A stretch of DNA of 53,569 bases from an uncultured Bacteroidota bacterium (GCA_903883965.1 CAISCU010000001.1:1-53569), one strand, 5' to 3'. Shown: positions 8,207-18,092, counted from the stretch's first letter. Notes: a model not told the origin generated them from the letters alone. Numbers and translations are program-made.

Positions 8207-9202
8207 ATGCAAAAAAAAATCTTGGTCATTCGTTTCAGTTCTATTGGAGACATTGTATTGTGCACGCCTGTTCCTAGATTGTTAAAAAAAACTTTTCCAA
8301 GTGCTGAAATCCATTTTTTAACCAAACCCGGCTACCAAGATTTACTTCTAGAAAATCCATACATCCATCAAGTTCATGTGTTAGACAAACACCCCCTATT
8401 GAAGGCCTATGAACTCAAACAGTTGGGATTTGATTGTATCATTGATTTGCATGTGAACACCAGAACCCTTTTTTTTAAAAGTATCTTAAACATACCAGCC
8501 TACTCATTTCCAAAAATAAATCTAGAGAAATGGATAGCAGTTCAATTGAAACAGCCAGCCTTAGCTCCTATTCATATTGTTGACAGATATATACAAACAC
8601 TTGAAGTTTTTGGCATTCAAAACGACCATCAAGGATTGGATTTTTTTATCAATCAAAACGAAATAGCATTCAGCAAAAACTTATTACCTCCAAGCCATCA
8701 AACATTTGTGGCATGGGCCATAGGTGCACAACATGTAACCAAACAATTTCCAGCAGATAAAATCATTGCCGTTTTACTACAAACCAAACTCCCCATAGTA
8801 TTGCTTGGAGGCAAAGAAGACCTAGCTGTTGCAGAAAATATTTGCAATCAATTTCCTCAGCAAGTCATTCATTTTTGTGGGAAGCTAAGTATCAGACAGA
8901 GTGCAGCCATTGTAAAACTGAGTAAGTTTATCATTAGCAACGACACCGGCTTAATGCACATTGCAGCTGCATTCAAAAAACCAATTATCAGCATTTGGGG
9001 AAATACCATTCCCGCATTTGGCATGTCTGCGTATTATGGCCATCACCAAATTTCACATGTAGCCATAGAAAACAATGAACTAAACTGCAGGCCATGTTCT
9101 AAAATTGGATTTCATACATGTCCAAAAGTACATTTCAACTGCATGCGTGGGCTCAATGAGCAAATTATACTGACTACAATAGGTGAGTTTTGGAAGGCCT
9201 AA
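8207..9202 (+). CDS. Glycosyltransferase family 9 (heptosyltransferase-like)
   Basis: A 331-residue GT-B enzyme of the ADP-heptose:LPS heptosyltransferase family. The N-terminal signature KILVIRFSSIGDIVLCTP carries the nucleotide-sugar fold start, and the C-terminal block ISNDTGLMHIAAAFKKPIIS has the conserved D-T-G-x-x-H. The acceptor and donor cannot be read from sequence; LPS core assembly is the family role. The start is placed at the ATG at 8207 rather than the in-frame TTG at 8183, because the ATG gives the normal N-terminus and a consensus -7 element overlaps the TTG. Confidence 0.85.
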   Translation: MQKKILVIRFSSIGDIVLCTPVPRLLKKTFPSAEIHFLTKPGYQDLLLENPYIHQVHVLDKHPLLKAYELKQLGFDCIIDLHVNTRTLFFKSILNIPAYSFPKINLEKWIAVQLKQPALAPIHIVDRYIQTLEVFGIQNDHQGLDFFINQNEIAFSKNLLPPSHQTFVAWAIGAQHVTKQFPADKIIAVLLQTKLPIVLLGGKEDLAVAENICNQFPQQVIHFCGKLSIRQSAAIVKLSKFIISNDTGLMHIAAAFKKPIISIWGNTIPAFGMSAYYGHHQISHVAIENNELNCRPCSKIGFHTCPKVHFNCMRGLNEQIILTTIGEFWKA

Positions 9203-9252
9203 TGGACTTGTCTTTTTTTTTCAACAAGCTTTAACCTTCAAGGCCAATCTTG

Positions 9253-9260
9253 TAAATTCG
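9253..9260 (+). promoter_or_regulatory. Probable -7 element for dnaE
   Basis: TAAATTCG, a one-base variant of TAnnTTTG, lies 32 bases before the dnaE ATG. The same octamer stands before the motor operon at 25776, so TAnnTTCG may be a regular variant in this genome. No clear -33 element was found. Confidence 0.35.
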
Positions 9261-9292
9261 CATGGATACCAATTGCAGCTCCATTATAAGCC

Positions 9293-12200
9293 ATGACGAA
9301 ATTCTCTCATTTACATGTTCATACTCAATTCTCTTTGCTTGACGGTGCCGCAGACATTGAAAAACTCTACAAAAAAGCCATACAAGACAACATGCCCGCC
9401 ATGGCCATTACAGACCACGGCAATATGTTTGGTGCTTTTGAATTTGTAGCTGAAGCATACAAACACAAACATGATGATGGCAGTTTAAAGGTAAAACCCA
9501 TTGTAGGTTGCGAATTTTATATTGTAAATGACCGCACCAAAAGACAATTTACCAAAGACGATAAAGACATTCGTTACCACCAATTGTTATTGGCAAAAAA
9601 TGCAGAAGGCTATCAGAACTTGATCAAGCTTTGTTCATTGGGTTATATGGAAGGCTTGTATGGAAAATACCCTAGAATAGACAAATCGCTTATATTAAAA
9701 TACCACAAAGGTCTTATTGCTACCACCTGTTGCATTGGAGCTTCTGTTCCCAAAGCTATTTTAAAAAAAGGAGAAGCAGCAGGTGAAGAAGAGTTCAAAT
9801 GGTGGTTAGATATTTTTGGAGAAGACTACTACATAGAATTGCAAAGACATGACATTGCTGATCAAAACAAAGTCAATGAGGTATTGTTAAAATTTGCCGA
9901 CAAATACAATGTAAAAATCATTGCATCTAATGACTCACATTATGTTGATCAACAAGATGCCAATGCCCATGATATTTTATTGTGCATCAATACCAACGAA
10001 AAACAAAGTACTCCTGCGCTCAAAGATTTTTCAGATGACGATGTGCAAATGAAAGGCAAGCGTTTTGCTTTTGCCAATGACCAATTTTATTTCAAAACCA
10101 CTGATGAAATGAGTAAACTCTTCAGTGATATCCCTCAGGCAATTGACAATACCAATGAGATTGTAGGTAAAATAGAAACATTAAATCTCAAACGAGATAT
10201 TCTGCTACCCAACTACGAAATACCTGCTAATTTTTTAACACAAGACGATTACCTCTATCACCTGTGTTATGAAGGGGCTAGAAACAGATACAAAGACATT
10301 ACTCCAGAGGTTGAAGAAAGACTCAATTTTGAATTACATACCATTAAAACCATGGGGTTTGCTGGTTATTTCTTAATAGTAGCCGATTTTATTCAAGCTG
10401 GACGTGATTTGGGTGTTTTCATAGGACCTGGAAGGGGTTCTGCAGCTGGCTCTGCTGTTGCTTATTGTATTGGCATTACCAATATTGACCCCATTAAATA
10501 CGATTTACTGTTTGAACGTTTCTTGAACCCCGATCGTAAATCAATGCCCGATATTGATACCGATTTTGACGATTTGGGTCGCCAAAAAGTAATTGACTAT
10601 GTCATCAAAAAATATGGCAGAAATCAGGTAGCTCAAATTATTACATACGGCACCATGGCTGCCAAATCAAGTATCAAAGATGTAGCCAGGGTGATGGATT
10701 TGCCTTTACCAGAATCCATTCAATTGGCAAACTATGTTCCCAGTAAACCAGGCATTACATTAAATAGAGTGCTGCATGCCAATATTGATGGAGAAAAAGG
10801 GCTCAAAGACAAAGAAGGTCTTGACAGTACAGAAATAGAATCGGTACATAAAATAAGGGAGGTGTATGCAGGCAATGATTTGCGAGCAACCGTTTTAAAA
10901 GAAGCTGAAAAATTAGAAGGCTCGGTAAGAGGAACCGGCGTGCATGCTGCAGGATTGATCATTGCACCCAAAGACCTCACTGAAATTGTTCCAGTTGCCA
11001 TTGCAAAAGATTCAAACGATTTAGTGGTTACTCAGTTTGAAGGGAAAGTCATTGAAGATGCAGGGGTCATTAAAATGGACTTCTTGGGTTTAAAAAACTT
11101 AAGTATTCTTAAAAATGCCTTGCTTTTTATCAAGAAAAATAAAAACATAGACATTGTTTTAGATGAGATTCCATTGGACGATGCCAAAACCTATGAAATT
11201 TTTCAAAAAGGGGAAACCAATGGCATATTCCAATTTGAAAGTGCAGGTATGCAAAAATACCTCAAAGACCTAAAGCCCGATCAGTTCAATGATTTAATTG
11301 CCATGAATGCACTCTTTAGGCCGGGTCCATTGCAATACATTCCTACTTTTATTAACCGAAAACATGGCAAAGAACCCATTACTTATGACTTACCTGAATT
11401 AGAGGAATATTTAAAAGACACCTATGGGGTAACAGTTTACCAAGAGCAGGTGATGTTGCTTTCTCAAAAACTTGCTGGTTTTACCAAAGGTGATGCCGAC
11501 GTTTTGAGGAAAGCCATGGGTAAAAAAGACAAGAAAACGCTCGACAAAATGAAGGGCAAATTCATTGACGGTGCCACCGACAAAGGTTTGCCTATAGACA
11601 AATTAGAGAAAATATGGACAGACTGGGAGGCATTTGCCCAATATGCATTTAACAAATCGCACTCAACTTGTTATGCTTATGTTGCCTTTCATACTGCTTA
11701 TTTAAAAACACATTTTCCAGCAGAATACATGGCTGCGGTTTTGGGTAATTCTAGTACCAATATTGAAGATGTTTCTTTCTTTATGGAAGAATGCAAACGT
11801 ATGGGATTACCCGTTTTAGGACCAGATATCAACGAATCAGAATTGAACTTTTCTGTGAATGCACAAGGCATTATCCGATTTGGCATGAGTGCCATTAAAG
11901 GAGTTGGAGAAGCAGCAGTAGAATCAATCATTGAAGAAAGAACTAAAAATGGTCCGTTTACCTCTATTTTTAATTTAACCAAAAGGGTTAACCTTAGAGC
12001 TGTTAACAAAAGAACTTTGGAATCTTTGGCAATTGCTGGTGGTTTTGATTGTTTCAAAGGCATACACCGTGCCCAATATTTTGCCACGGGGCAAGATGGG
12101 CTGAACACCATAGAAAAATCAATTAGATATGGCAACTCCGTTCAAAACAATGAATCGAGTAACTCTATGAGTTTGTTTGGAGCTGTCAACGAAATCAATA

Positions 12201-12880
12201 TTCCTGAACCGCCTATTTTAGCTTGCGATCCTTGGCCATTGATGCATGAACTCAAAGAAGAAAAAGAACTCATTGGCATTTACCTTTCAGGGCATCCATT
12301 AGATCCCTATCAATTAGAAATTGACAAGTTGGTAACGCATTCGTTAAAAGGTTTGAGTGATTTGGCTCCACTGAAAAACAAAGAAATTAGAATTGCAGGT
12401 ATTGTTGCCACTGCCGATCATAAAGTTTCTAAACAAGGTAAAAACTATGGAAGCATAACAGTAGAAGACTTTAGTGGCACATACAATTTTGCACTGTTCA
12501 ACAAAGATTACATTGACAATAGCAAATACATGGTAAATGGCTATTTCTTGTTTATTAAAGGTCGGGTTCAAAACAAATGGAACAAAGAAGACGAGTTTGA
12601 ACTCAAAATCAATTCCATTGACATGTTGAGTGACGTGAGAGACAAATATTTTACCAAAATCAGCTGCAATATTGATATCAAACAACTCAAACCAGAAACG
12701 GTTAAAACTTTGAGTGAATTGGGTAAAAAACACCCAGGCAATTGCAATTTATTCATTCAGTTGATTGACCACGCAGACGAACAAAGTATTCAACTGCTTT
12801 CTACAAAATCTAAGATAGAACCAAACAATGAGGTCTTAGCTTTGTTAGATAGTCATGAAATCAATTATAAATTAAATTAA
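9293..12880 (+). CDS. dnaE: DNA polymerase III subunit alpha
   Basis: Replicative polymerase catalytic subunit of 1195 residues, full length. The N-terminal PHP domain begins FSHLHVHTQFSLLDGAA, with its metal-ligand His residues, and continues to about 280. The polymerase core has the catalytic pair in SMPDIDTDFDD and a third Asp in IKMDFLGLKNLS; GPGRGSAAGS and LFRPGPL are also family-typical. A helix-hairpin-helix region (GVGEAAVESI) and an OB-fold (IRIAGIVATADHKVS) follow near the C-terminus. It is preceded by its own promoter-like element. No intein or frameshift was seen. Confidence 0.95.
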   Translation: MTKFSHLHVHTQFSLLDGAADIEKLYKKAIQDNMPAMAITDHGNMFGAFEFVAEAYKHKHDDGSLKVKPIVGCEFYIVNDRTKRQFTKDDKDIRYHQLLLAKNAEGYQNLIKLCSLGYMEGLYGKYPRIDKSLILKYHKGLIATTCCIGASVPKAILKKGEAAGEEEFKWWLDIFGEDYYIELQRHDIADQNKVNEVLLKFADKYNVKIIASNDSHYVDQQDANAHDILLCINTNEKQSTPALKDFSDDDVQMKGKRFAFANDQFYFKTTDEMSKLFSDIPQAIDNTNEIVGKIETLNLKRDILLPNYEIPANFLTQDDYLYHLCYEGARNRYKDITPEVEERLNFELHTIKTMGFAGYFLIVADFIQAGRDLGVFIGPGRGSAAGSAVAYCIGITNIDPIKYDLLFERFLNPDRKSMPDIDTDFDDLGRQKVIDYVIKKYGRNQVAQIITYGTMAAKSSIKDVARVMDLPLPESIQLANYVPSKPGITLNRVLHANIDGEKGLKDKEGLDSTEIESVHKIREVYAGNDLRATVLKEAEKLEGSVRGTGVHAAGLIIAPKDLTEIVPVAIAKDSNDLVVTQFEGKVIEDAGVIKMDFLGLKNLSILKNALLFIKKNKNIDIVLDEIPLDDAKTYEIFQKGETNGIFQFESAGMQKYLKDLKPDQFNDLIAMNALFRPGPLQYIPTFINRKHGKEPITYDLPELEEYLKDTYGVTVYQEQVMLLSQKLAGFTKGDADVLRKAMGKKDKKTLDKMKGKFIDGATDKGLPIDKLEKIWTDWEAFAQYAFNKSHSTCYAYVAFHTAYLKTHFPAEYMAAVLGNSSTNIEDVSFFMEECKRMGLPVLGPDINESELNFSVNAQGIIRFGMSAIKGVGEAAVESIIEERTKNGPFTSIFNLTKRVNLRAVNKRTLESLAIAGGFDCFKGIHRAQYFATGQDGLNTIEKSIRYGNSVQNNESSNSMSLFGAVNEINIPEPPILACDPWPLMHELKEEKELIGIYLSGHPLDPYQLEIDKLVTHSLKGLSDLAPLKNKEIRIAGIVATADHKVSKQGKNYGSITVEDFSGTYNFALFNKDYIDNSKYMVNGYFLFIKGRVQNKWNKEDEFELKINSIDMLSDVRDKYFTKISCNIDIKQLKPETVKTLSELGKKHPGNCNLFIQLIDHADEQSIQLLSTKSKIEPNNEVLALLDSHEINYKLN

Positions 12881-12951
12881 GACTGACAAAATTGGTAATT
12901 TTTTTAATTGGCATTTATCTTGCAAACAAATAAAAACGAAAATTATAAGCT

Positions 12952-13272
12952 ATGGCATTAGAAATAACAGACAGTAACTTCCAGGAAGTAGTACTGAATT
13001 CAAGTAAACCCGTATTGGTAGATTTTTGGGCTGAATGGTGTGGTCCTTGCAGAATGGTTGGACCAGTTGTAGAAGAGTTGGCCAAAGAATACGAAGGCAA
13101 AGCCGTAATTGGTAAAGTAAATGTAGATTTTAACCCTAAAGTGGCTACAGATTTTGGAATCATGAGCATCCCTGCTTTGTTATTTTTCAAAGACGGCAAA
13201 TTGGTAGACAAACAAGTTGGTGCAGTTCCAAAACACATATTGGCTGGTAAATTAGATGCCCAATTGGCTTAA
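12952..13272 (+). CDS. trxA: Thioredoxin
   Basis: Dithiol-disulfide oxidoreductase of 106 residues with the active site W29-C-G-P-C33 (AEWCGPCRMVGP) and the cis-Pro loop MSIPALLFF. It starts 71 bases after dnaE and ends in front of a strong terminator, so it is probably its own transcription unit. TATCTTGC at about 12917, close to TAnnTTTG, may be its -7 element. Confidence 0.95.
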   Translation: MALEITDSNFQEVVLNSSKPVLVDFWAEWCGPCRMVGPVVEELAKEYEGKAVIGKVNVDFNPKVATDFGIMSIPALLFFKDGKLVDKQVGAVPKHILAGKLDAQLA

Positions 13273-13292
13273 TTTAAAAAAGCATTCATTCA

Positions 13293-13330
13293 AAAAGGTG
13301 GTTAGGAATTCCTATACCACCTTTTGTTTT
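13293..13330 (+). terminator. Intrinsic terminator after trxA
   Basis: The arms AAAAGGTGG at 13293-13301 and CCACCTTTT at 13317-13325 pair perfectly, and an inner TAGGAATTCCTA extends the hairpin; a G and a T-run follow. It closes trxA and lies before the chosen DUF58 start. Confidence 0.85.
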
Positions 13331-13368
13331 TAAACGCTATCTTTACAAAACTAGAAAGCTGCGCATCA

Positions 13369-14274
13369 ATGTCAGTAAAAGAACCCATTAATTTACTTCA
13401 AATTCCCAACATTGAATTCTTAGCCAACCAAGTGGTTGAAGGGTTTATTACAGGTTTACACAAAAGTCCGTATCATGGATTTTCAGTTGAATTTGCAGAA
13501 CACAGGCAATACAATACCGGAGAAAACAGCAGGCATATAGATTGGAAACTTTATGGACGCACGGATAAATTGTTTGTCAAGAAATTTGAAGAAGAAACCA
13601 ATTTAAGGTGCCAGCTTGTCATTGACACATCTGGTTCAATGTATTATCCCGAAAACAGTTTCAGTAAATTAAATTTTTCGGTTGTTGCAGCTGCAGTATT
13701 GATTCAATTGTTGAAAAGGCAAAGAGATGCCAGTGGACTCAGTTTGTTTGATGAACAGTTGTATTTAAACACCCCGGCCAAAAGCAATGCGGTTCACCTC
13801 AAACATTTAATGACCAGTTTGCAGCAAATACTCGATAAGCGTAAACCTTCTCAACAGCCCAGTCAAATAGCCAAAAACTTGCATGTATTGGCCGAACAAT
13901 TACACAAACGTTCTTTGGTTGTCATTTTTAGCGATTTTTTTGAAACTGATTTTGATGCGTTAAAATTGGCATTGCAACATTTAAAATTCAACAAACATGA
14001 GGTCATATTATTTCATGTTGGAGATGCTGGTACAGAAGCTGAATTTAATTTCTCAAACCAGCCCCATTTGTTTGTAGATAGTGAAACTGGAGAACAAATT
14101 AAACTGCATCCAACAGCTATCAAACAGGCATATATGAAACAAATGGATCAATATAAATCGGCACTTAAAACAGCATGTATGCAATTTAAAATAGACTATA
14201 TAGAGGCATTTGTAAATGATGACTTTAACCAAATACTGTATCCATTTTTAAAGAAAAGAGCCAAACTGAGCTAA
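13369..14274 (+). CDS. DUF58 family protein (vWA-like)
   Basis: A 301-residue protein of the DUF58 family, often found with MoxR AAA ATPases. It has the family block PYHGFSVEFAEHRQYNTG...HIDWKLYGRTDKLFVKKFEEE, and a von Willebrand A-like domain with a MIDAS-type DTSGSMYYP. No transmembrane helix is visible and no MoxR gene lies next to it in the window. I placed the start at ATG 13369: the frame stays open to a TTG at 13324, but that codon lies inside the trxA terminator. TATCTTTA at 13338 is a possible -7 element. ispE follows after one base. Confidence 0.83.
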   Translation: MSVKEPINLLQIPNIEFLANQVVEGFITGLHKSPYHGFSVEFAEHRQYNTGENSRHIDWKLYGRTDKLFVKKFEEETNLRCQLVIDTSGSMYYPENSFSKLNFSVVAAAVLIQLLKRQRDASGLSLFDEQLYLNTPAKSNAVHLKHLMTSLQQILDKRKPSQQPSQIAKNLHVLAEQLHKRSLVVIFSDFFETDFDALKLALQHLKFNKHEVILFHVGDAGTEAEFNFSNQPHLFVDSETGEQIKLHPTAIKQAYMKQMDQYKSALKTACMQFKIDYIEAFVNDDFNQILYPFLKKRAKLS

Positions 14275-14275
14275 A

Positions 14276-15103
14276 ATGATCGATTTTCCAAATTGCAAAA
14301 TAAATCTAGGATTGCATGTATTTGAACAAAGAGCAGATACCTACCATCCACTTGAAACTGTTTTTTTTCCAGTACCTGTACGTGATGCACTCGAGTTTGT
14401 AAAAGCTCCAGAAAACAATTTGCATACAAATATTCAGTTTTACGGACTCCCAATTGCAGGAGATGAACAAAACAATTTGGTTTACAAAGCCTGGAAATTA
14501 CTGCATGACAACTATGGCATAGGGCCAGTAAATGGCGCATTGCTCAAAAAAATACCAATGGGAGCAGGACTTGGCGGTGGTTCTTCTGATGGTGCTTTTG
14601 CACTAAAAATACTGAATACACTTTTTGAACTCAACCTGAGTCAGGAAACCCTGTTAGCACTGGCATTGAAATTAGGTAGCGATTGCCCATTTTTCATTTT
14701 AAACAAACCCGTTTTTGCAAGTTCAAGAGGTGAAATCATGCAACCCATTGCAATTAACTTAAAAGGGTATCATTTGGTATTGGTTCATCCCAATATACAT
14801 ATCAGTACCGCAAATGCATTTGCCATGGTACCTAAAAGAAAAATCAGTGAAATGGGGCAATTAATGCCAATTGTGAATGGGCCCATAGAGCAGTGGAAAA
14901 ACCAATTGAGCAACGATTTTGAACTGGCTTTGTTTCCACAATTTCCAGAATTGGAAACCATCAAAAACCAATTATACGAAATGGGAGCTGTTTACGCCGC
15001 AATGACTGGAAGTGGCTCTACCCTATTTGGATTGTTCAAACAAACAATCCAAGCAAAGCGTGTTTTTACAAATTATGAATTTGTTGCAGAAATGAACTTG
15101 TAA
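14276..15103 (+). CDS. ispE: 4-diphosphocytidyl-2-C-methyl-D-erythritol kinase
   Basis: GHMP-family kinase of the MEP isoprenoid pathway; it phosphorylates CDP-methylerythritol. The 275 residues include the N-terminal CKINLGLHVFEQRADTYHP, the ATP loop PMGAGLGGGSSDGAFAL at about residues 94-110, and the C-terminal MTGSGSTLFGLF. It starts 1 base after the DUF58 stop, so the two are co-transcribed. It ends 1 base from the convergent ABC ATPase gene. Confidence 0.93.
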   Translation: MIDFPNCKINLGLHVFEQRADTYHPLETVFFPVPVRDALEFVKAPENNLHTNIQFYGLPIAGDEQNNLVYKAWKLLHDNYGIGPVNGALLKKIPMGAGLGGGSSDGAFALKILNTLFELNLSQETLLALALKLGSDCPFFILNKPVFASSRGEIMQPIAINLKGYHLVLVHPNIHISTANAFAMVPKRKISEMGQLMPIVNGPIEQWKNQLSNDFELALFPQFPELETIKNQLYEMGAVYAAMTGSGSTLFGLFKQTIQAKRVFTNYEFVAEMNL

Positions 15104-15104
15104 T

Positions 15105-15791
15105 TTAATTCAAGGAATCGCTTTCAATTGAACCATCTCTAAGCCTTACAATTCTTTTGGCCCTTTTGGCAATATCTTCTTCGTGAGTTACAATGATAAC
15201 CGTATTGCCTTGCTTGTGAATTTCTTCTAATAAATCCATGATTTCATGAGATGTTTTAGTATCTAAATTACCAGTTGGTTCATCGGCTAATATAATGGCT
15301 GGTTTATTTACCAATGCCCTGGCAATGGCCACCCTTTGTCTTTGGCCACCAGACAATTCATTGGGCTTGTGGTCTACCCTATCTGCTAAACCCACACTGT
15401 TTAAAGATTCTCTAGCTATACTGAGTCTTTCTTTTTTTCCAATACCAGCATACACCAAAGGCAAGGCCACATTTTCTAAAGAAGTATTTCTGGCCAGTAA
15501 ATTAAAGGTCTGAAAAATAAACCCAATTTCTTTGTTTCTGATTTGAGCCAGTTCGTTGTCTGACATGTGGCTCACATCGGTACCATTTAAAAAATAAGTA
15601 CCACGTGATGGCGTATCTAAACAGCCTAAAATATTCATTAGAGTTGACTTACCAGAACCTGAAGGGCCCATTAATGCAACATATTCTCCTTTATTGATTT
15701 GTAAATCTACACTGCGTAATGCTTCTACAACTACATCACCTATGACGTAGGTTTTACCAATACCTTTTATTTCTAAAACAGCCTGAGACAT
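15105..15791 (-). CDS. ABC transporter ATP-binding protein (LolD/MacB type)
   Basis: A 228-residue ABC ATPase with Walker [10 protein letters not shown], signature [15 protein letters not shown] and Walker [13 protein letters not shown], followed by the His switch [12 protein letters not shown]. The sequence type matches the LolD/MacB/FtsE-like group that pairs with FtsX-type permeases in lipoprotein release or efflux. No permease gene lies beside it, so the partner must be elsewhere. It is the last gene of the pyrE-plsC-gatC operon, starting 1 base after gatC. Confidence 0.88.
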   Translation of the reverse strand: MSQAVLEIKGIGKTYVIGDVVVEALRSVDLQINKGEYVALMGPSGSGKSTLMNILGCLDTPSRGTYFLNGTDVSHMSDNELAQIRNKEIGFIFQTFNLLARNTSLENVALPLVYAGIGKKERLSIARESLNSVGLADRVDHKPNELSGGQRQRVAIARALVNKPAIILADEPTGNLDTKTSHEIMDLLEEIHKQGNTVIIVTHEEDIAKRAKRIVRLRDGSIESDSLN

Positions 15792-15792
15792 G

Positions 15793-16083
15793 CTATTTGT
15801 CTAAAACTTTAGGAACCCTGAAATAATCTGAATCTTTTGCAGGGGCATTTTTTAAGGCATCTGCTCGCTGAATACTTGTATGTGGTTTGTCTTCACGTAA
15901 TACATTTTCAGAATCGGTCATAAAAATCAAAGGCTCTACTCCATTGGTATCAATGGCATTCAACTTCTCAAAATAAGATAGAATCCTGGTCAAGTCTTGT
16001 TTAATGGCTGTACGCTCTTCTCCTTTAAATTCGAGCTTTGCCAAATCACAAAGCCTGTCTATAGTTTCATCATTGATATCCAT
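15793..16083 (-). CDS. gatC: Aspartyl/glutamyl-tRNA amidotransferase subunit C
   Basis: Small subunit of the GatCAB complex that makes Gln-tRNA and/or Asn-tRNA by transamidation. The 96 residues run [19 protein letters not shown] to a C-terminal LREDKPHTS...DYFRVPKVL, the family pattern. The start is the ATG at 16083; the frame is open upstream to 16113, but this would extend far into plsC and past the normal N-terminus. The gene overlaps the end of plsC by 14 bases. gatA and gatB are not in the window. Confidence 0.9.
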   Translation of the reverse strand: MDINDETIDRLCDLAKLEFKGEERTAIKQDLTRILSYFEKLNAIDTNGVEPLIFMTDSENVLREDKPHTSIQRADALKNAPAKDSDYFRVPKVLDK

Positions 16084-16819
16084 ACTCGTGCAATTTAATA
16101 TTAATTGAATCAAACACCTGCATTTTTAATGCTTCAACATCTTCAAGTGTTAAGCCTTTAGTTGAAATGGGCTTATGAACATATTGAGTTACAAAACCTG
16201 GCCTACCTGTAATTTTTTTACTGTCATCAAAAATCAAATGATTTCCCAAAATACTCACTGGTAATATTGGAATTTGTTTTTCTATAGCCAGTTTAAATGG
16301 ACCATCTTTGAATTTAATCATTTTAGGTACTTGGGCCGAAATGGTGCCTTCAGGGAAAATCACCAAACTTCTACCACTGTCAAAAAACTTGGTGGCTTTG
16401 ATATAGGCTTCCGCGGCCTTTCTGGCATTTTTACGGTCTACAGCAATGTCTATTGTTTTGAACCAAATACTGAACAAAGGAATTTTTAACAATTCTGCTT
16501 TTGCCATGAAACTAAAATCAAGTTTCTTCAAGCCAACTGTTAACGTGGCAATGTCTACATAAGATGTATGGTTTGGAGTGATGATATAGGGTTGATTGCC
16601 ATCTATAGGGGCTTCAAAAATGGTTTTGATTTTAACCATGCCTAATAACATCAACCAATTTCCCCAAAATCTTCTGATTCTATGCCCCAAAGGATACCTG
16701 GCAGCATTTGCCAAGGCATAACGCAAAAAAGGGTAAATCAGAAAAAACAGCATCATGGCTATTGTTCCTAAGTAAACAATATAAGCTAAGCGTAAAGGGT
16801 TTCTGGTAAATTTTGCCAT
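16070..16819 (-). CDS. plsC: 1-acyl-sn-glycerol-3-phosphate acyltransferase
   Basis: Membrane acyltransferase that makes phosphatidic acid. The 249 residues have N-terminal hydrophobic helices (about 10-35), the catalytic H-x4-D motif in NHTSYVDIATL, the second motif IAVDRKNA, and the third FPEGTISAQ. It lies 9 bases after the pyrE stop and overlaps gatC, so it belongs to the pyrE-plsC-gatC-ABC operon. Confidence 0.9.
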   Translation of the reverse strand: MAKFTRNPLRLAYIVYLGTIAMMLFFLIYPFLRYALANAARYPLGHRIRRFWGNWLMLLGMVKIKTIFEAPIDGNQPYIITPNHTSYVDIATLTVGLKKLDFSFMAKAELLKIPLFSIWFKTIDIAVDRKNARKAAEAYIKATKFFDSGRSLVIFPEGTISAQVPKMIKFKDGPFKLAIEKQIPILPVSILGNHLIFDDSKKITGRPGFVTQYVHKPISTKGLTLEDVEALKMQVFDSINIKLHEYGYQ

Positions 16820-16828
16820 TGATTGAAT

Positions 16829-17470
16829 TTATTGCCCCCAAGTAGAAGGATTTGCTCTCCAATCGCTCAGCACTTTTGATTGCGTTTGTTGAATCAAACC
16901 ATTTTGGGCAGCTAATTGAATGAGAACATCATAATTAGACAATGAAACATAAGGACATTGAGCCGCATCAAATGCTTGTTGAGCCGCATCAAATCCGTAA
17001 GTAAAAATACAAGCCAAACCAATCACTTCAACTCCATTTTCTCTTAAGCTATTTACAGCTTGTAAGCTACTTTTACCAGTAGACACCAAATCTTCAATGA
17101 CAACCACTTTTGCGTTGGCAGCAATGTCACCTTCTAATTGCTTACCCATGCCATGTTTTTTGGGTTCAGACCTCACATAGCCAAAAGGCAATTGCATTTC
17201 ATCTGCAATGAGCGCACCAGGTGCAATTCCTGCTGTTGCAACGCCAACAATTGCGGTCACTTCTGGATAGTTTGCTAAAACCATTTTGGCCATCTCTTTT
17301 TTAATGAAATTTCTGACCACTGGGTGCGACAATGAAAGTCTGTTGTCTGAATAAATTGGACTCTTCCAACCACTGGCCCAGGTAAAAGGGTTTTCAGGTT
17401 GTAATTGAATGGCATGTATTTCCAATAAATATTCTGCTATCTTTGAAGCTACCTCTGATTGATTATTCAT
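16829..17470 (-). CDS. pyrE: Orotate phosphoribosyltransferase
   Basis: Joins orotate and PRPP to OMP in pyrimidine synthesis. The protein has 213 residues from the ATG at 17470 (MNNQSEVASKIAEYL). It shows FTWASGWKSPIYSDNR near the N-terminus, the flexible loop RSEPKKHGMG, and the PRPP-binding motif VVVIEDLVSTGKSS. The open frame continues upstream to 17608, but that part lies antisense inside the Nudix gene and is not family-like. Its start codon is 7 bases from that of the divergent Nudix gene. Confidence 0.94.
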   Translation of the reverse strand: MNNQSEVASKIAEYLLEIHAIQLQPENPFTWASGWKSPIYSDNRLSLSHPVVRNFIKKEMAKMVLANYPEVTAIVGVATAGIAPGALIADEMQLPFGYVRSEPKKHGMGKQLEGDIAANAKVVVIEDLVSTGKSSLQAVNSLRENGVEVIGLACIFTYGFDAAQQAFDAAQCPYVSLSNYDVLIQLAAQNGLIQQTQSKVLSDWRANPSTWGQ

Positions 17471-17477
17471 AAGGCAA

Positions 17478-18092
17478 ATGTATAAAATTTTCATCAACGA
17501 TAAGCCATTCATCCTTTGTAAACCTGAAGAAGCTGCAACTTTTTCTGCCGATTTGGAAGTTTTAATGCATCCAAATCCAGCAATGCACATGGATTGGATT
17601 AGAGCCATTGAATCAGCTCAACACAAAGGAACATGTGTGATATGTGATGAACCTGCAGTTTTATTTGAAAGTGTAAAAGCCAATTTCAAAACCATTCAAG
17701 CAGCAGGTGGGCTTGTGTTCAATGACCATAACCAAGTTTTGCTCATTAAAAGACTAGGATTATGGGATTTGCCTAAAGGAAAAATAGACCAAGGTGAAAA
17801 TAAATATGAAAGTGCCATTAGAGAAGTTGAAGAAGAATGTGGCATGAAAGAACTCAGCATTTTACATGAATACCCTTGTAGTTTCCATACCTACAAATTA
17901 CAAGGCCATCGGTTTTTGAAACAAACATTTTGGTTTAAAATGCACAGTTCATTTAACGGAAAACTCGTACCCCAAACAGAAGAAAACATTACCGAAGTTA
18001 AATGGGTAAACTGGGATACGCTCAATCCAAACAGTTTAGATACCTATCAATCTATTAGAGAAGTTTTAATAGCTGCTAAAAACGCCAATTAA
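17478..18092 (+). CDS. Nudix hydrolase with an N-terminal extension
   Basis: The 204 residues contain a complete Nudix box, G-x5-E-x7-R-E-x2-E-E-x-G, as GKIDQGENKYESAIREVEEE at about residues 101-120, so metal-dependent pyrophosphohydrolase activity is expected. About 75 residues precede the Nudix domain and hold short hydrophobic and polar segments that I do not recognise. It diverges from pyrE with a 7-base gap, and its tail overlaps coaD by 4 bases. The substrate is unknown. Confidence 0.87.
   Translation: MYKIFINDKPFILCKPEEAATFSADLEVLMHPNPAMHMDWIRAIESAQHKGTCVICDEPAVLFESVKANFKTIQAAGGLVFNDHNQVLLIKRLGLWDLPKGKIDQGENKYESAIREVEEECGMKELSILHEYPCSFHTYKLQGHRFLKQTFWFKMHSSFNGKLVPQTEENITEVKWVNWDTLNPNSLDTYQSIREVLIAAKNAN

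Noticed and set aside
13324-13368. TTG start for the DUF58 gene
   Set aside because: The codon lies inside the trxA terminator hairpin and T-run; the ATG at 13369 gives the normal N-terminus.
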